A program made the translations under genes and the position numbers. Below, one piece after another: positions 43,078 to 53,124 of a DNA stretch of 64,000 bases. Within the stretch, counting starts at the first letter, position 1; each line of letters opens with the position of its first letter. Below the pieces are notes generated by a model that had not been told where the DNA came from, searched no databases, and worked only from the letters and a program-made list of their open reading frames with translations. The stretch is from UBA961 sp014191195 (GTDB lineage Bacteria > Bacteroidota > Ignavibacteria > Kapaibacteriales > UBA961), in NCBI GenBank assembly GCA_964204605.1, contig OZ123195.1:620001-684000 (forward strand). The letters are read 5' to 3'.

Positions 43078-45777
43078 TTATAATAATGCTTCTAAATCTG
43101 TTTCATTATTTAATAATACTTCTCTTCCTTTAGAACCATCAAAAGAGCCAACAATGCCAGCTGCTTCTAATTCATCCATTATTCTGGCTGCTCTGGCATA
43201 TCCAACTTTTAATCGTCTTTGTAATAATGATACAGAACCTTGTTGATGTCTAATAATTGTTTTGGCTGCTTCTTCAAATAATTCATCTCTGGAATCATCA
43301 ATCAAACTACTACCACCAGTTATTTTTTCGATAGAAGTAGGTAACATATACGGTTTAGAATATCCTTGTTGATTTCCTATATGCATACATATATTTTCAA
43401 CTTCATCGGTAGATAGAAATGAATTTTGAATTCGAATTGGTTTTGGAGAGCCACCTGGTAAAAACAACATATCACCATTACCTAATAGTTGATCAGCTCC
43501 TCCGCCATCGATGATAGTTCTAGAATCTATTTTAGATGCTACTTGATAGGAGATCCTAGCAGGAAAATTCGCTTTTATAAGGCCAGTTATAACATCTACA
43601 GAAGGCCTTTGAGTTGCTACAATCATATGGATACCGACAGCTCTGGCTAATTGGGCTAATCTAATAATTGGCTCTTCTACTTCTCTTCCAGCTGTTAGCA
43701 TTAAATCTGCTAACTCATCGATAACACATACAATATAAGGCATAGGAGAATGGTCTGTTCCACTATCTTTATATTTACCTTCTTTTACTTTTTGATTATA
43801 ATCAACAATATTTCTTTGTCCAACCTTTGCTAATATTTCATAACGATTCATCATCTCAACACATAAAGATTTAAGCACGGCTACAGCATTTTGTGGGGTT
43901 GTTATGATATGTTCATCTGTATCTGGAGATATTGCAAGAAAATGATTCTTTAAAAACCCATAATAAGTCATCTCTACTTTTTTGGGATCAATGATCACAA
44001 ATTTTAAATCTTTAGGATGCATCTTATATAATAAGGAACATATAACTGTATTTATTCCAACGCTTTTTCCTGCCCCAGTTGAACCAGCAATTAATAAATG
44101 AGGCATTTTGGATAAATCTGCACAGTATACTTCGCCTGAAATCGTTTTGCCAAGAGCTAACGATAAACGATGTTCAGAATCATGAAACTTAGATGATTTA
44201 ATAATACTGCTAAATAAAACAAGTGATGGTTTATGATTTGGAATCTCGATTGCAACTGTACCTCTACCTGGTACTGGTGCAATTATTCTAATTCCACGTG
44301 CTTTAAGAGCTAATGCTATATCATCAGATAGATTCTCGATTTGAGATATCTTTATACCTGCTGCAGGAACAAATTCATATTGTGTAACTACAGGGCCAGG
44401 CGTTACAGTTAAATCCTGAATCGTAATTTTAAATGTTAGTAATTTCTCTTGTAATAATCGTGCATTTTCTTTTAACTCTGCATCATCAACCTTTATAACA
44501 TGTTCATTTTGTTTTTTTAATAAATCAAGGTTTGGTGGACTATATTTTATTTTTTCATCCTGTATCATCATACGATAATGATGTAAATCCTTAGGAGGTA
44601 AATCATAAGATTGCAATACAGTTTCTTGAATATTAAGAACTAGTGATGGTTGTATTGCCTCTTTAGTAAAATCTATTTGAATACTATCAGTTGCTTTTTT
44701 TTCTTCTTTATGTTCAACAGGTGGTTTGAATACTGAACGTTCAGCAAGTGCTTCTTCGAATGTTAAATTACTAGTATTCTTTCTAGGGCGTTCTGCTAAG
44801 ATGATTCCTGGATCATCGCTATCATTAAATTCATTGCCTCTAATAATTACCGGCATATGACGTTGCATATCATCTGAATGTTGAGTGATTGTTGACATCC
44901 TTTTGACAATTTTCACAGGTTCTTCATTGTTGTCATTTTCTTGTTGTTGATATGTGTCATTAAATGAAATTGACTTATTCTTAATTTCTTTAATAGATGA
45001 AGATTGTGAATGTGTTCTTTCAAAAAATGTTCTTAACCATGAAAATAAAGAAGATATATAGTATGAAAGAGTTGAAATAGCAGTATGTAAGGTGATATTT
45101 AATCCTAAAGTAACTGTTATAAAACCAGCTACAATACATAATAATAAAGATCCAAATTTGCCAATTAAAGAACTATATATATTTGCTTGAAAAAGACCAA
45201 TTGTGCCATACCATTCTATCCTTATTTGTGGGACAAGTAATGATAATGTTCCAAAAAATGCAGATATAATAAGACTAAAGAGAAGAATATAACTTGTTGA
45301 CCTGATCGATTGTAATGAGATTTTATCATTAAATAATAATTCTTTAGACCAAATAAATCCAATGAAAGGAAATATAATTGAAATAAATCCAAATGACTTA
45401 TTAAATAGCATATCTGCTAATACTGCTCCGAATAATCCTAGCAAATTATATGTTGTATCTGCTTTTGCTTGGATATCTTGATCTCCCTTTATGATACTAA
45501 AGATATCTTGTAGATGAATATCAGCATTAGCTTCGTCCTTTGAAGTATAGCTTAGTAAAGCAATAAGAATCAATAAAGAAAATAAAGCGAGAAATACTCC
45601 TATTATCTGTGTTTGCCTATTAGATAATTGTGGTAAAATATCTTCTTTGTATTTTGTCTTTTTATGTAAAGACTTTTGCTTAAATTCGTCCATATCGTTA
45701 TCATCAGTATTAAAATCTGAAGTATGAGATATAACTTTTGATCGCTTAATTATTATATTATCTGGTGGTAATGCCAT
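43078..45777 (-). CDS. ftsK: DNA translocase FtsK
   Basis: This 899-residue protein clears chromosome ends from the division septum. Four membrane helices cover about 55-235. A charged linker of about 200 residues follows (240-440), then the motor domain with Walker A AGSTGAGKSVG near 565 and Walker B YIVCVIDELADLM. The C-terminal gamma winged helix (SVSLLQRRLKVGYARAARIM) is the DNA-orientation and XerD-activation module. GGAGAA before ATG 45777 is a good ribosome-binding site. It appears to be the first gene of the run ftsK-kdsA-lptC-ade. Confidence 0.95.
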   Translation of the reverse strand: MALPPDNIIIKRSKVISHTSDFNTDDNDMDEFKQKSLHKKTKYKEDILPQLSNRQTQIIGVFLALFSLLILIALLSYTSKDEANADIHLQDIFSIIKGDQDIQAKADTTYNLLGLFGAVLADMLFNKSFGFISIIFPFIGFIWSKELLFNDKISLQSIRSTSYILLFSLIISAFFGTLSLLVPQIRIEWYGTIGLFQANIYSSLIGKFGSLLLCIVAGFITVTLGLNITLHTAISTLSYYISSLFSWLRTFFERTHSQSSSIKEIKNKSISFNDTYQQQENDNNEEPVKIVKRMSTITQHSDDMQRHMPVIIRGNEFNDSDDPGIILAERPRKNTSNLTFEEALAERSVFKPPVEHKEEKKATDSIQIDFTKEAIQPSLVLNIQETVLQSYDLPPKDLHHYRMMIQDEKIKYSPPNLDLLKKQNEHVIKVDDAELKENARLLQEKLLTFKITIQDLTVTPGPVVTQYEFVPAAGIKISQIENLSDDIALALKARGIRIIAPVPGRGTVAIEIPNHKPSLVLFSSIIKSSKFHDSEHRLSLALGKTISGEVYCADLSKMPHLLIAGSTGAGKSVGINTVICSLLYKMHPKDLKFVIIDPKKVEMTYYGFLKNHFLAISPDTDEHIITTPQNAVAVLKSLCVEMMNRYEILAKVGQRNIVDYNQKVKEGKYKDSGTDHSPMPYIVCVIDELADLMLTAGREVEEPIIRLAQLARAVGIHMIVATQRPSVDVITGLIKANFPARISYQVASKIDSRTIIDGGGADQLLGNGDMLFLPGGSPKPIRIQNSFLSTDEVENICMHIGNQQGYSKPYMLPTSIEKITGGSSLIDDSRDELFEEAAKTIIRHQQGSVSLLQRRLKVGYARAARIMDELEAAGIVGSFDGSKGREVLLNNETDLEALL

Positions 45778-45830
45778 AGTTTCTCCATGAATTACTTCTA
45801 TGCTGCAAAGAAGTGAATTGTATCTTAAAA

Positions 45831-45849
45831 ATTATTATATTATAATAAT
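45831..45849. repeat. AT-only inverted repeat in the ftsK-nitroreductase divergent region
   Basis: ATTATTATA and TATAATAAT surround one T. It may mark a shared promoter or operator, but composition alone could produce it. Confidence 0.2.
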
Positions 45850-45974
45850 CTACTATGCTTGAATTGTAATGGTAAATCTATCAATAATTATGCCTTACTA
45901 TATAGAACTGGGGATTTGAATCGAAAGAATTGTTTAATGAACTAATTGCATTGGAAGCAATGTTAAAAAGTAAT

Positions 45975-46568
45975 ATGAAAAAACACCCTAAAATAGTATC
46001 AACTCAATATGAAATCCATCCATTATTATTAGATAGATGGAGCGCGCGATCATTTTCTACGAAACCAATCCATATAGAAACGCTTAATCATCTATTTGAA
46101 GCAGCTTCTTGGGCAGCTAGTAGTATGAATGAGCAACCATGGCGTTTTGTTTTTGGTGCTAAAGATTCAGAATTATTTTCATTACTGTATAGTACTTTAG
46201 CCGGTGGAAATCAGGTTTGGGCAAAGGAAGCACAAGTATTAATTGCAGTAATTGCTAATACACATTTTCCAGATGGATCTATGAATCTTCATGCATGGCA
46301 TGATGTAGGTGCAGCTTCAACATATTTACTTTTGCAAGCAGCCGAATTAGGAATATTAGGACATCAAATGGGAGGATTCAATAGGGAAATAGCTGAATCT
46401 CTTTTAAAAATTCCCAATAATTGTAATATTGTTAGTATAATTGCTTTAGGTTATCGGGATAGTCATGAATTATTACCTGAACCTTTTAAAACTCGAGAAA
46501 TTACTCCAAGAACAAGAAAGCCTATTCATGCATTTGTTTTTGACTCCTTAGACAAACTATCTTTATAG
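45975..46568 (+). CDS. Nitroreductase family protein
   Basis: About 197 residues from ATG 45975 (MKKHPK). The FMN-binding nitroreductase pattern is clear: DRWSARSFSTKPI at the N-terminus (Arg-Ser-x-Arg type phosphate contact), AASWAASSMNEQPWRFVFG, and near the end GGFNREIAESLLKIP with ALGYRD. These enzymes reduce nitro, quinone or flavin substrates with NAD(P)H; the substrate is unknown. Other in-frame starts are TTG 45930 and ATG 45960; 45975 best fits where the family homology begins. Confidence 0.88.
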   Translation: MKKHPKIVSTQYEIHPLLLDRWSARSFSTKPIHIETLNHLFEAASWAASSMNEQPWRFVFGAKDSELFSLLYSTLAGGNQVWAKEAQVLIAVIANTHFPDGSMNLHAWHDVGAASTYLLLQAAELGILGHQMGGFNREIAESLLKIPNNCNIVSIIALGYRDSHELLPEPFKTREITPRTRKPIHAFVFDSLDKLSL

Positions 46569-46587
46569 CATACAATGATATATTATA

Positions 46588-48558
46588 CTATTCTTCTTCT
46601 CTAAGTTGTTCTAATACATTGAAATCTTCTAGTGTTGTTGTATCTCCACTTATCATTCCCGTAGATGATAATTCTCTTAAAAGACGCCTCATAATTTTAC
46701 CACTTCTCGTTTTGGGTAGAGATTCTGTGAAACGAATGTCTTCGGGCCTTGCGATAGATCCAATCTGAATAGAAACATGATCTTTTAATTCTTGTTTGAG
46801 CGCAATTATATCATAATTCACATTCATTTTTATTGTTACAAAAGCAATAAGAACATTCCCTTTTATCTCATCTGGTTTTGCAATTACTGCTGCTTCTGCA
46901 ACAGCTGGATGAGAAACTAATGCACTTTCTACTTCGGCAGTTCCCAAACGGTGTCCACTTACATTAACTACATCATCCACTCGGCCCATAATCCAGAAAT
47001 ATCCATCTTTATCAATTCTTGCACCATCTCCTGTGAAATAATATCCTTTATGTTCAGTATTTGGTGGATATTCACTCCAGTATACCTGTTTATAGCGTTC
47101 ATTATCTCCAAAAATGGTTCTTGCCATTCCAGGCCATGGAGACATTATTACCAAATAGCCACCTTCATTGATTTCACATTGAGATCCATCTTTATGAACT
47201 ACATTTGCTAAAATACCAGGTAATGGCAAAGTAGCACTTCCGGGTTTTGTAGCTATAATACCTGGAATAGGAGCAATCATAATTCCACCTGTTTCTGTTT
47301 GCCACCAAGTATCTACAATTGGACATATGTTTTTTCCGATGATAGATTTATACCATATCCATGCTTCAGGATTTATCGGTTCCCCAACAGTTCCAAGAAG
47401 TCTTAATGATGATAAATTATGTGCTAATGGAAATTGATCTCCTAATTTCAAAAATGTTCTAATAGCTGTTGGAGCGGTATAGAGTATAGTAGCTTTATAC
47501 TTTTCAATGATATTCCAAATTCTATGAGCATCTGGATAAATTAAAGCTCCTTCATATATCAAAATTGTTGCTCCAGCTGATAATGGACCATATGCTACAT
47601 AACTATGACCAGTTATCCAGCCTATATCTGCTGTACAGAAAAAAATATCTTCATTTTTTATATCGAATACTTGTGAAAAAGTATAATGTGCTTGAGTAAG
47701 ATAGCCACCCGTAGTATGAAGTAATCCCTTTGGCTTTCCTGTAGAACCACTAGTATACAGAATAAATAGGGGATGTTCGCTATCAAATCCTTGCGCGATG
47801 TGATTATCTGGCTGATATTTAATCAAGTCATGCCACAAAATTTCTTTTTCAGAATCTAGAGAGCATTGATGTTCTGTCCTTTGAAATATAATTATATGTT
47901 GTATACTATTACATTGAAGAACAGCCTCTTGAGCCGTTTGTTTTAATGATAACTCTATTCCTTTTCTAAAAACAATATCTTGAGTAATTAAGCATTTTGC
48001 TTGAGAATCTTGTATTCTATCTCTTAAAGAGTCTGCTGAAAATCCGCCAAAAATTACATTGTGTGTGGCACCTATTCGTGCACATGCAAGCATTGCGATA
48101 ATTGCCTCTGGAATCATACCCATATAAATTGCAACAATATCACCTTTCTTTATACCAAGTGATAATAAACCATTTGCCATTGTACATACTTGTTTATGTA
48201 ATTCAGAATAGGTTAAAGACTTTGTATCACCAGGTTCTCCCTCCCAATAAATAGCGATTTTATCTTTATGGGATGAGTTAATATGTCTATCTAAACAATT
48301 GTAAGATGCATTGATTTTCCCTTCTTTAAACCATGATGCATGGGGATAATCCCATTCAAGAATTGTCTTCCATGATTCAAACCAATGGAGATTTTGTGCT
48401 TGTTGTTCCCAAAATTCGAGTGGATGTTCATGAGCATGCTTTCTTAAATCATCATATTCTTGTTTAGATGAAAAATTAGCATTCTGTTTGAATTGTTCTG
48501 TAGGTTCAAAAAGTCTTTCTTCTTGAAGCAAAGAAGTAATATTTTGATTATTCATCAT
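46588..48558 (-). CDS. acsA: Acetyl-CoA synthetase
   Basis: 656 residues from ATG 48558 (the frame is open to 48585). Acs activates acetate to acetyl-CoA via acetyl-AMP. Motifs of the adenylate-forming family are LFILYTSGSTGKPKG (P-loop), DTWWQTETGG (A5) and YFTGDGARIDKDG (A7). ITGRVDDV is represented as MGRVDDVVNVSGHR (A8). The catalytic Lys lies in PKTRSGKIMRRLLRE, the site that protein acetyltransferases modify in other bacteria. The N-terminal domain starts SLLQEERLFEP, as in known Acs. Confidence 0.96.
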   Translation of the reverse strand: MMNNQNITSLLQEERLFEPTEQFKQNANFSSKQEYDDLRKHAHEHPLEFWEQQAQNLHWFESWKTILEWDYPHASWFKEGKINASYNCLDRHINSSHKDKIAIYWEGEPGDTKSLTYSELHKQVCTMANGLLSLGIKKGDIVAIYMGMIPEAIIAMLACARIGATHNVIFGGFSADSLRDRIQDSQAKCLITQDIVFRKGIELSLKQTAQEAVLQCNSIQHIIIFQRTEHQCSLDSEKEILWHDLIKYQPDNHIAQGFDSEHPLFILYTSGSTGKPKGLLHTTGGYLTQAHYTFSQVFDIKNEDIFFCTADIGWITGHSYVAYGPLSAGATILIYEGALIYPDAHRIWNIIEKYKATILYTAPTAIRTFLKLGDQFPLAHNLSSLRLLGTVGEPINPEAWIWYKSIIGKNICPIVDTWWQTETGGIMIAPIPGIIATKPGSATLPLPGILANVVHKDGSQCEINEGGYLVIMSPWPGMARTIFGDNERYKQVYWSEYPPNTEHKGYYFTGDGARIDKDGYFWIMGRVDDVVNVSGHRLGTAEVESALVSHPAVAEAAVIAKPDEIKGNVLIAFVTIKMNVNYDIIALKQELKDHVSIQIGSIARPEDIRFTESLPKTRSGKIMRRLLRELSSTGMISGDTTTLEDFNVLEQLREEE

Positions 48559-48596
48559 AAAAATAGAAAATATGAATTCGTACATACTTAGTATAA

Positions 48597-48626
48597 AAAA
48601 AGCAGATCATTAACAATCTGCTTTTA
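48597..48626 (-). terminator. Rho-independent terminator after ribH
   Basis: An AAAAGCAGAT/ATCTGCTTTT stem with an 8-base loop ends in a U-rich tract on the minus strand. It lies 28 bases past the ribH stop and separates the proS-PHP-ribH run from acsA. Confidence 0.8.
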
Positions 48627-48653
48627 TGAAAAGAAGTATATATCTAAAGATAA

Positions 48654-49127
48654 CTATGATAATTTACTCATTAAAGAAACCATTTCAATTGCAGCTAGGG
48701 CTACTTCAGAGCCTTTATTTCCTGCCTTTGTACCAGCTCTTTCTATTGCTTGTTCTATGGTATCGGTAGTTAACACACCAAATAAACATGGTATACCTGT
48801 ATCTGATGAAGCTTGTGCAACCCCTTTTGATACTTCAGATGCAACTAAATCAAAATGGGGGGTTGAACCTCTTATAACAGCGCCTAATGTTATGATTGAA
48901 TCATATTTCCCAGATGAAGCTAATTTTTTTGTGATAAGAGGGATTTCATAGCAACCTGGGCAATATACAAGATGAATTGAAGACTCATTAATACCATGAC
49001 GTTTTAATGTATCAATTGCACCTTCGATTAAGTGATGTACTATAAAAGAATTCCACCTTGCTGCAACAATAACATAATTACCGGATGCATGACTATAATT
49101 ACCTTCGATAGTTTTGATAGAGTTCAT
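48654..49127 (-). CDS. ribH: 6,7-dimethyl-8-ribityllumazine synthase
   Basis: 157 residues. RibH makes lumazine from 5-amino-6-ribitylaminouracil and dihydroxybutanone phosphate, the penultimate step of riboflavin synthesis. Visible motifs are VAARWNSFIV (substrate Trp), CPGCYEIPLI, LGAVIRGSTPHFDLVASEVS (catalytic His91) and FGVLTTDTIEQAIERAGTKA with the conserved phosphate region. It is the last gene of proS-PHP-ribH, eight bases after the PHP gene. Confidence 0.96.
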   Translation of the reverse strand: MNSIKTIEGNYSHASGNYVIVAARWNSFIVHHLIEGAIDTLKRHGINESSIHLVYCPGCYEIPLITKKLASSGKYDSIITLGAVIRGSTPHFDLVASEVSKGVAQASSDTGIPCLFGVLTTDTIEQAIERAGTKAGNKGSEVALAAIEMVSLMSKLS

Positions 49128-49135
49128 AATAATTA

Positions 49136-49960
49136 TTAATGTTTCAAAAAAGACTGAATTGCTTCTATTGATGAAACAGGAACAGCAAATTTTCCAAAAT
49201 TTGTTGCATCATATTCACGCGAACCATGGAAATCAGATCCACCAGTTGAAAGCAAACAATAATGATCGACTAAAGATTTATAATAATTTTGAGTTTCTTC
49301 AGAATGAGAAGGATGGATAACTTCGATTCCATCTAAGCCTTGTTGTATAAAATTAGCTAATATTTGTTGTGGTAAATATCTTCCAGGATGAGCTAAAACA
49401 GCAACACCACCTGCTTCATTCAGTAGTTTAACCCCAAGTTCTACAGGGAAATTCCATTTTGGTTCATAGGCTGGTTTACCATAACTTAAATATTGATCAA
49501 AAGCTTTTTTGATATCAGGGGAATGACCTTGATCTATCATTACAGCTGCAATATGAGGTCTAGCAACTGGTGCAACACCAGCTTTATCTAAAACATCATT
49601 AAAACTAACATCAATATTATGTCTTTTTAACTTATTGACAATCCTTTCAGCTCTTTTTTCTCTTTCATGTCTAAATAATTCAAGATTCTTCTTTAGATTA
49701 GGATTATCAGGATCTTGAAAAAATCCCAATAAATGATAATCTCTAGCATTTTCATAACAGCTTAATTCAATTCCAGGTACAAGCTGAATGCCAAGTTCTT
49801 TAGCAATGTTGATTGAAGCTAAATATCCATCCATAGTATCATGATCAGTAATAGCAATAGCACTCAAACCAACTTCCTTAGCTTTGGTAAAAAGCTCTGT
49901 AGGAGATAGTATACCATCAGAAAATATGGTATGAGTATGTAAATCTGCTAATTGATTCAT
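49136..49960 (-). CDS. PHP-domain phosphoesterase (RNase AM/TrpH-like)
   Basis: 274 residues. The PHP metal-binding motifs are ADLHTHTIFSDG at 6-17, ITDHDTMDG, PGIELSCY, ARPHIAAVM, VLAHPGRY and GGSDFHG. The order matches the YciV/TrpH group, which hydrolyses 3',5'-bisphosphates or short RNAs from the 5' end. Its start overlaps the proS stop by four bases (ATGA), implying coupled translation. Confidence 0.88.
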   Translation of the reverse strand: MNQLADLHTHTIFSDGILSPTELFTKAKEVGLSAIAITDHDTMDGYLASINIAKELGIQLVPGIELSCYENARDYHLLGFFQDPDNPNLKKNLELFRHEREKRAERIVNKLKRHNIDVSFNDVLDKAGVAPVARPHIAAVMIDQGHSPDIKKAFDQYLSYGKPAYEPKWNFPVELGVKLLNEAGGVAVLAHPGRYLPQQILANFIQQGLDGIEVIHPSHSEETQNYYKSLVDHYCLLSTGGSDFHGSREYDATNFGKFAVPVSSIEAIQSFLKH

Positions 49961-51693
49961 TGTATTGTATTATGTATTATTTGCTTTTGTATCGTCGTTA
50001 ATATATTCGTTAAACCACCATGTTCTTCGCTAATCGGTATAAGAATACGTTCACCAGTTGCACGAATTTTCAATTCTAATTGATGTTGATTAAGGCCTTT
50101 GTCCCCAACAATAAGTTGAAATGTAATACCAATTAAATCAGCATCATTAAACTTTATTCCTGGTGAAATATCTCTATCGTCAAATAAACATTCAATACCA
50201 GAACTTTCTAACATTGTATGGATATCAGAACATGCTTTAACTGCTTCTGCCGATTTATGTAAACCTAATCCTAGTAAATGAACATGATATGGTGCAATTG
50301 ATAAAGGCCACATAATTCCTTTATCATCATGATTTTGTTCAATAGCACAAGCTATTATTCTTTCTACACCTATGCCATAACTGCCCATGATAATCGGATG
50401 ATCTTTTCCTTGCTCATCTACAAATGTTGCACCAAGAGCTTGTGAATATTTCGTCCCTAATTTAAAGATATGTCCAATTTCAATAGCATTAACAATTCTT
50501 AAAGGATTATTTCCATTAATACAAGGTTCACCTTCATGAACTACTCTAAAATCTGCATATGCATGAACATTTGTATCTCTTAATAAATCTAATGATGAAT
50601 AATGATAACCATCCTCATTTGCTCCACAAATAAGACCATTAGCATCTTTAAGAAGATTATCTGCATAAATAGTACATTGTGAACTAATACCTATTGGCCC
50701 TATTGATCCAGCATGAGCACCTGTAATGTGCAATAATTCATCAGGATCAGCTGCTCTACATTGAATAGCACCAATAAAATGTTGAAACTTGGCTTCATTT
50801 AACTCGTCATTTCCACGCATAAGAATTAAATAAGGCTTGGAATCTGCAATATATATTAGTGATTTAGAGCATCTATTTTTATCAAAGCAAAACTGCTCTA
50901 CTAAATCATTAATAGTTTTAGCATGTGGAGTAGCAAATTTTGAGGGTAAATCATCACTTTGGATTCTACCTATAGGCTGTAAAGCACTAGTTGCTACTTC
51001 GATATTTGCTGCATATCCAGAAATATCACATATAGCACATGTATCTTCACCAAATGAAGATTCTACCATAAATTCCTGTGAATCACTGCCACCCATTGAA
51101 CCTGAAGAAGCACCTACAACAAAAAACTTTAATCCAGACTTTTTATATATTTCTCTATATGCTTCGGCGTGTTTATCATAGCTAGTATCTAATGCTTCCC
51201 ATGAATTATCCAATGAATATGAATCTTTCATTGTAAATTGTCTTCCACGTAAAACACCAGATTTAGGCCTTGGCTCATTTCTAAATTTGGTTTGTATTTG
51301 ATACCAAATTTGAGGCATATCTCTATAAGACTTTACATGCTGCCTTGCATGATATGTCATTATTTCTTCATGAGTAGGGGCTAATACTAAACCATCCCTA
51401 TTCTTAATATGAAACATAACATCACCCATGGCTTCAACTCGACCAGTTTGCTCCCATATTTCTATTGGGTTTAAAGCAGGTAAATGAAACTCTTGTCCGC
51501 CAATTCTGTCCATTTCTGTACGAATAATATCCATTACCTTTTTTACAATACGATATCCCAATGGTAAGAATGAGAAAATTCCTGCTCCTAATTGACGAAC
51601 TAAACCTGCCCTTAACATCAGTATATGAGAAGGAATTTGAGCTTCAGAAGGTGCTTCTTTAAGTGTAGGAGTAAAAAGTTTCGATTGGTACAT
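49957..51693 (-). CDS. proS: Prolyl-tRNA synthetase, bacterial type
   Basis: The product is 578 residues. The class II motifs are RQLGAGIFSFLPLGYRI (motif 1 region), TKFRNEPRPKSGVLRGRQFTMKDSYS (motif 2, split here at FRNEPRPKSG and LRGRQFTMKD) and GSYGIGVERIIACAIE (motif 3). A YbaK-like editing insert lies at about 230-380, the hallmark of the bacterial ProS type. The C-terminal anticodon domain includes ECLFDDRDISPGIKFNDADL. It heads a three-gene run with the PHP and ribH genes. Confidence 0.96.
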   Translation of the reverse strand: MYQSKLFTPTLKEAPSEAQIPSHILMLRAGLVRQLGAGIFSFLPLGYRIVKKVMDIIRTEMDRIGGQEFHLPALNPIEIWEQTGRVEAMGDVMFHIKNRDGLVLAPTHEEIMTYHARQHVKSYRDMPQIWYQIQTKFRNEPRPKSGVLRGRQFTMKDSYSLDNSWEALDTSYDKHAEAYREIYKKSGLKFFVVGASSGSMGGSDSQEFMVESSFGEDTCAICDISGYAANIEVATSALQPIGRIQSDDLPSKFATPHAKTINDLVEQFCFDKNRCSKSLIYIADSKPYLILMRGNDELNEAKFQHFIGAIQCRAADPDELLHITGAHAGSIGPIGISSQCTIYADNLLKDANGLICGANEDGYHYSSLDLLRDTNVHAYADFRVVHEGEPCINGNNPLRIVNAIEIGHIFKLGTKYSQALGATFVDEQGKDHPIIMGSYGIGVERIIACAIEQNHDDKGIMWPLSIAPYHVHLLGLGLHKSAEAVKACSDIHTMLESSGIECLFDDRDISPGIKFNDADLIGITFQLIVGDKGLNQHQLELKIRATGERILIPISEEHGGLTNILTTIQKQIIHNTIQ

Positions 51694-51845
51694 CTAAATA
51701 CAAAAAGATAAAAATATTGTAACAAAATATAGTTCTTTAAATATAGCTAATTTTCCATTACTGTAGGCATAAAATCTGAATATTATGAATATACAAATTT
51801 ATTAAAAGTGTAAAAATAAAATGGAAAATAGATGATAATATTTGA

Positions 51846-51853
51846 TAGATTTG
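51846..51853 (+). promoter_or_regulatory. Candidate -7 element for the heme-barrel/Rieske operon
   Basis: TAGATTTG matches TAnnTTTG and would place the transcript start near 51860, about 50 bases before ATG 51910. No good -33 match is seen. Confidence 0.35.
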
Positions 51854-51909
51854 CCTAGTACAAGCAAAAAATATTTACATACTAATTTTCATACTAAGTG
51901 TTTAAAATC

Positions 51910-53109
51910 ATGCGTTTTTTGATTATGTGTTGTGCTTGCATTTTGATATATAATGTACAATTATTTGCACTTCCTCAATTTTCACTCATATCTGGAAATA
52001 GATGCTCTAGTTGCCATGTAAATAGTCAAGGGTCTGGTTTAAGAAATGATCTAGGTTGGTATTCTTATAGAGATGTTGGTGCATTTAATCCTGAAAACAT
52101 TAATGCTGAAAGCTTGTGGGGATTACAAGATTCTATTAGGTCAATGATTGGTAATAAAGGCAATATCGGTTTTGATATGAGATTACAACTAATACGCTCA
52201 AGAAATGAATCAAAAGAGCAAAGAATCTTACCAATGCAGATGTCTATATATGGCAGTTATCAATTATTACCGTGGTTACAGGCGGAGGGCAATTATAATA
52301 TAGGGCCAGTTAGATATGCTGGACAGCAGTCTTGGTCTGCCTCTGTGATTGTACAATCAGATAATTCTTTACCACAATTAAGACTTGGATTTTTTCAGCC
52401 AACAATTGGCATTAGATATGATGATCATACAATGATGATTCGTCAATTATCTGCTGGTTGGTTAAATGAAAATGTTATTACACCATATAATTCAATGACA
52501 ATATTAGCTCCTTATTTTTCTGCTGTAGGAGCTGAGTTCACCTATGAAAGTATTCATGAATTAACAGTGAATGCTGGGATATTTTCTAATGCGACTGCTC
52601 AACAAAATAGCGTCAGTAATGTTGAGAATGGATCATTGATGTATTCTGCTAGAGCTGTCTATTGGCCAAGATTTTCTGATAATACTATCAATACATATAT
52701 TGGAACATCTATATTACATAATCAAGATTTTTCATTGATAAATGCATTTATGGGGATTGGATTAACTGATAAGCTTTCTTTCATGGTAGATATGTCTCTA
52801 TCAGACTTACAAGATATTTCCAGCAGGAAAATGCCATTAATTAATAATACCAGAGAAAAGGGTAAAAATACAAGCTATTTAGCAGAAATTACTTGGCAAG
52901 CAACTAGTTGGTTTCTGCCTTTTACTCGATTTGAATATTCAGAGTTAATCGTAAATAACTCATATCAGTCAATCATAAAACAAATGGTATTTGGAGCACA
53001 AGTATTTCCTCTGCCAAATATTGAAATTAGACCAGAATATAGAATTTTCGATACTTCAGCTCCAGGATATATATCACGTTGGGGCGCCCAATTACATTTG
53101 TACTATTAA
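51910..53109 (+). CDS. Outer-membrane barrel-like protein with one c-type heme motif
   Basis: 399 residues from ATG 51910, with a signal peptide ending LFA. Immediately after it comes ISGNRCSSCHVNSQGSGLRND, a single CxxCH heme-attachment motif (Cys32, Cys35, His36). The remaining 350 residues are alternating polar/aromatic strands ending in HLYY, consistent with an outer-membrane barrel. The same N-terminal heme plus barrel layout occurs in uncharacterised proteins of several phyla. The gene is followed 15 bases later by a Rieske protein, so both may serve electron transfer in the envelope. A GTG at 51898 would add four residues. Confidence 0.75.
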   Translation: MRFLIMCCACILIYNVQLFALPQFSLISGNRCSSCHVNSQGSGLRNDLGWYSYRDVGAFNPENINAESLWGLQDSIRSMIGNKGNIGFDMRLQLIRSRNESKEQRILPMQMSIYGSYQLLPWLQAEGNYNIGPVRYAGQQSWSASVIVQSDNSLPQLRLGFFQPTIGIRYDDHTMMIRQLSAGWLNENVITPYNSMTILAPYFSAVGAEFTYESIHELTVNAGIFSNATAQQNSVSNVENGSLMYSARAVYWPRFSDNTINTYIGTSILHNQDFSLINAFMGIGLTDKLSFMVDMSLSDLQDISSRKMPLINNTREKGKNTSYLAEITWQATSWFLPFTRFEYSELIVNNSYQSIIKQMVFGAQVFPLPNIEIRPEYRIFDTSAPGYISRWGAQLHLYY

Positions 53110-53124
53110 TATGAAAAATGATAA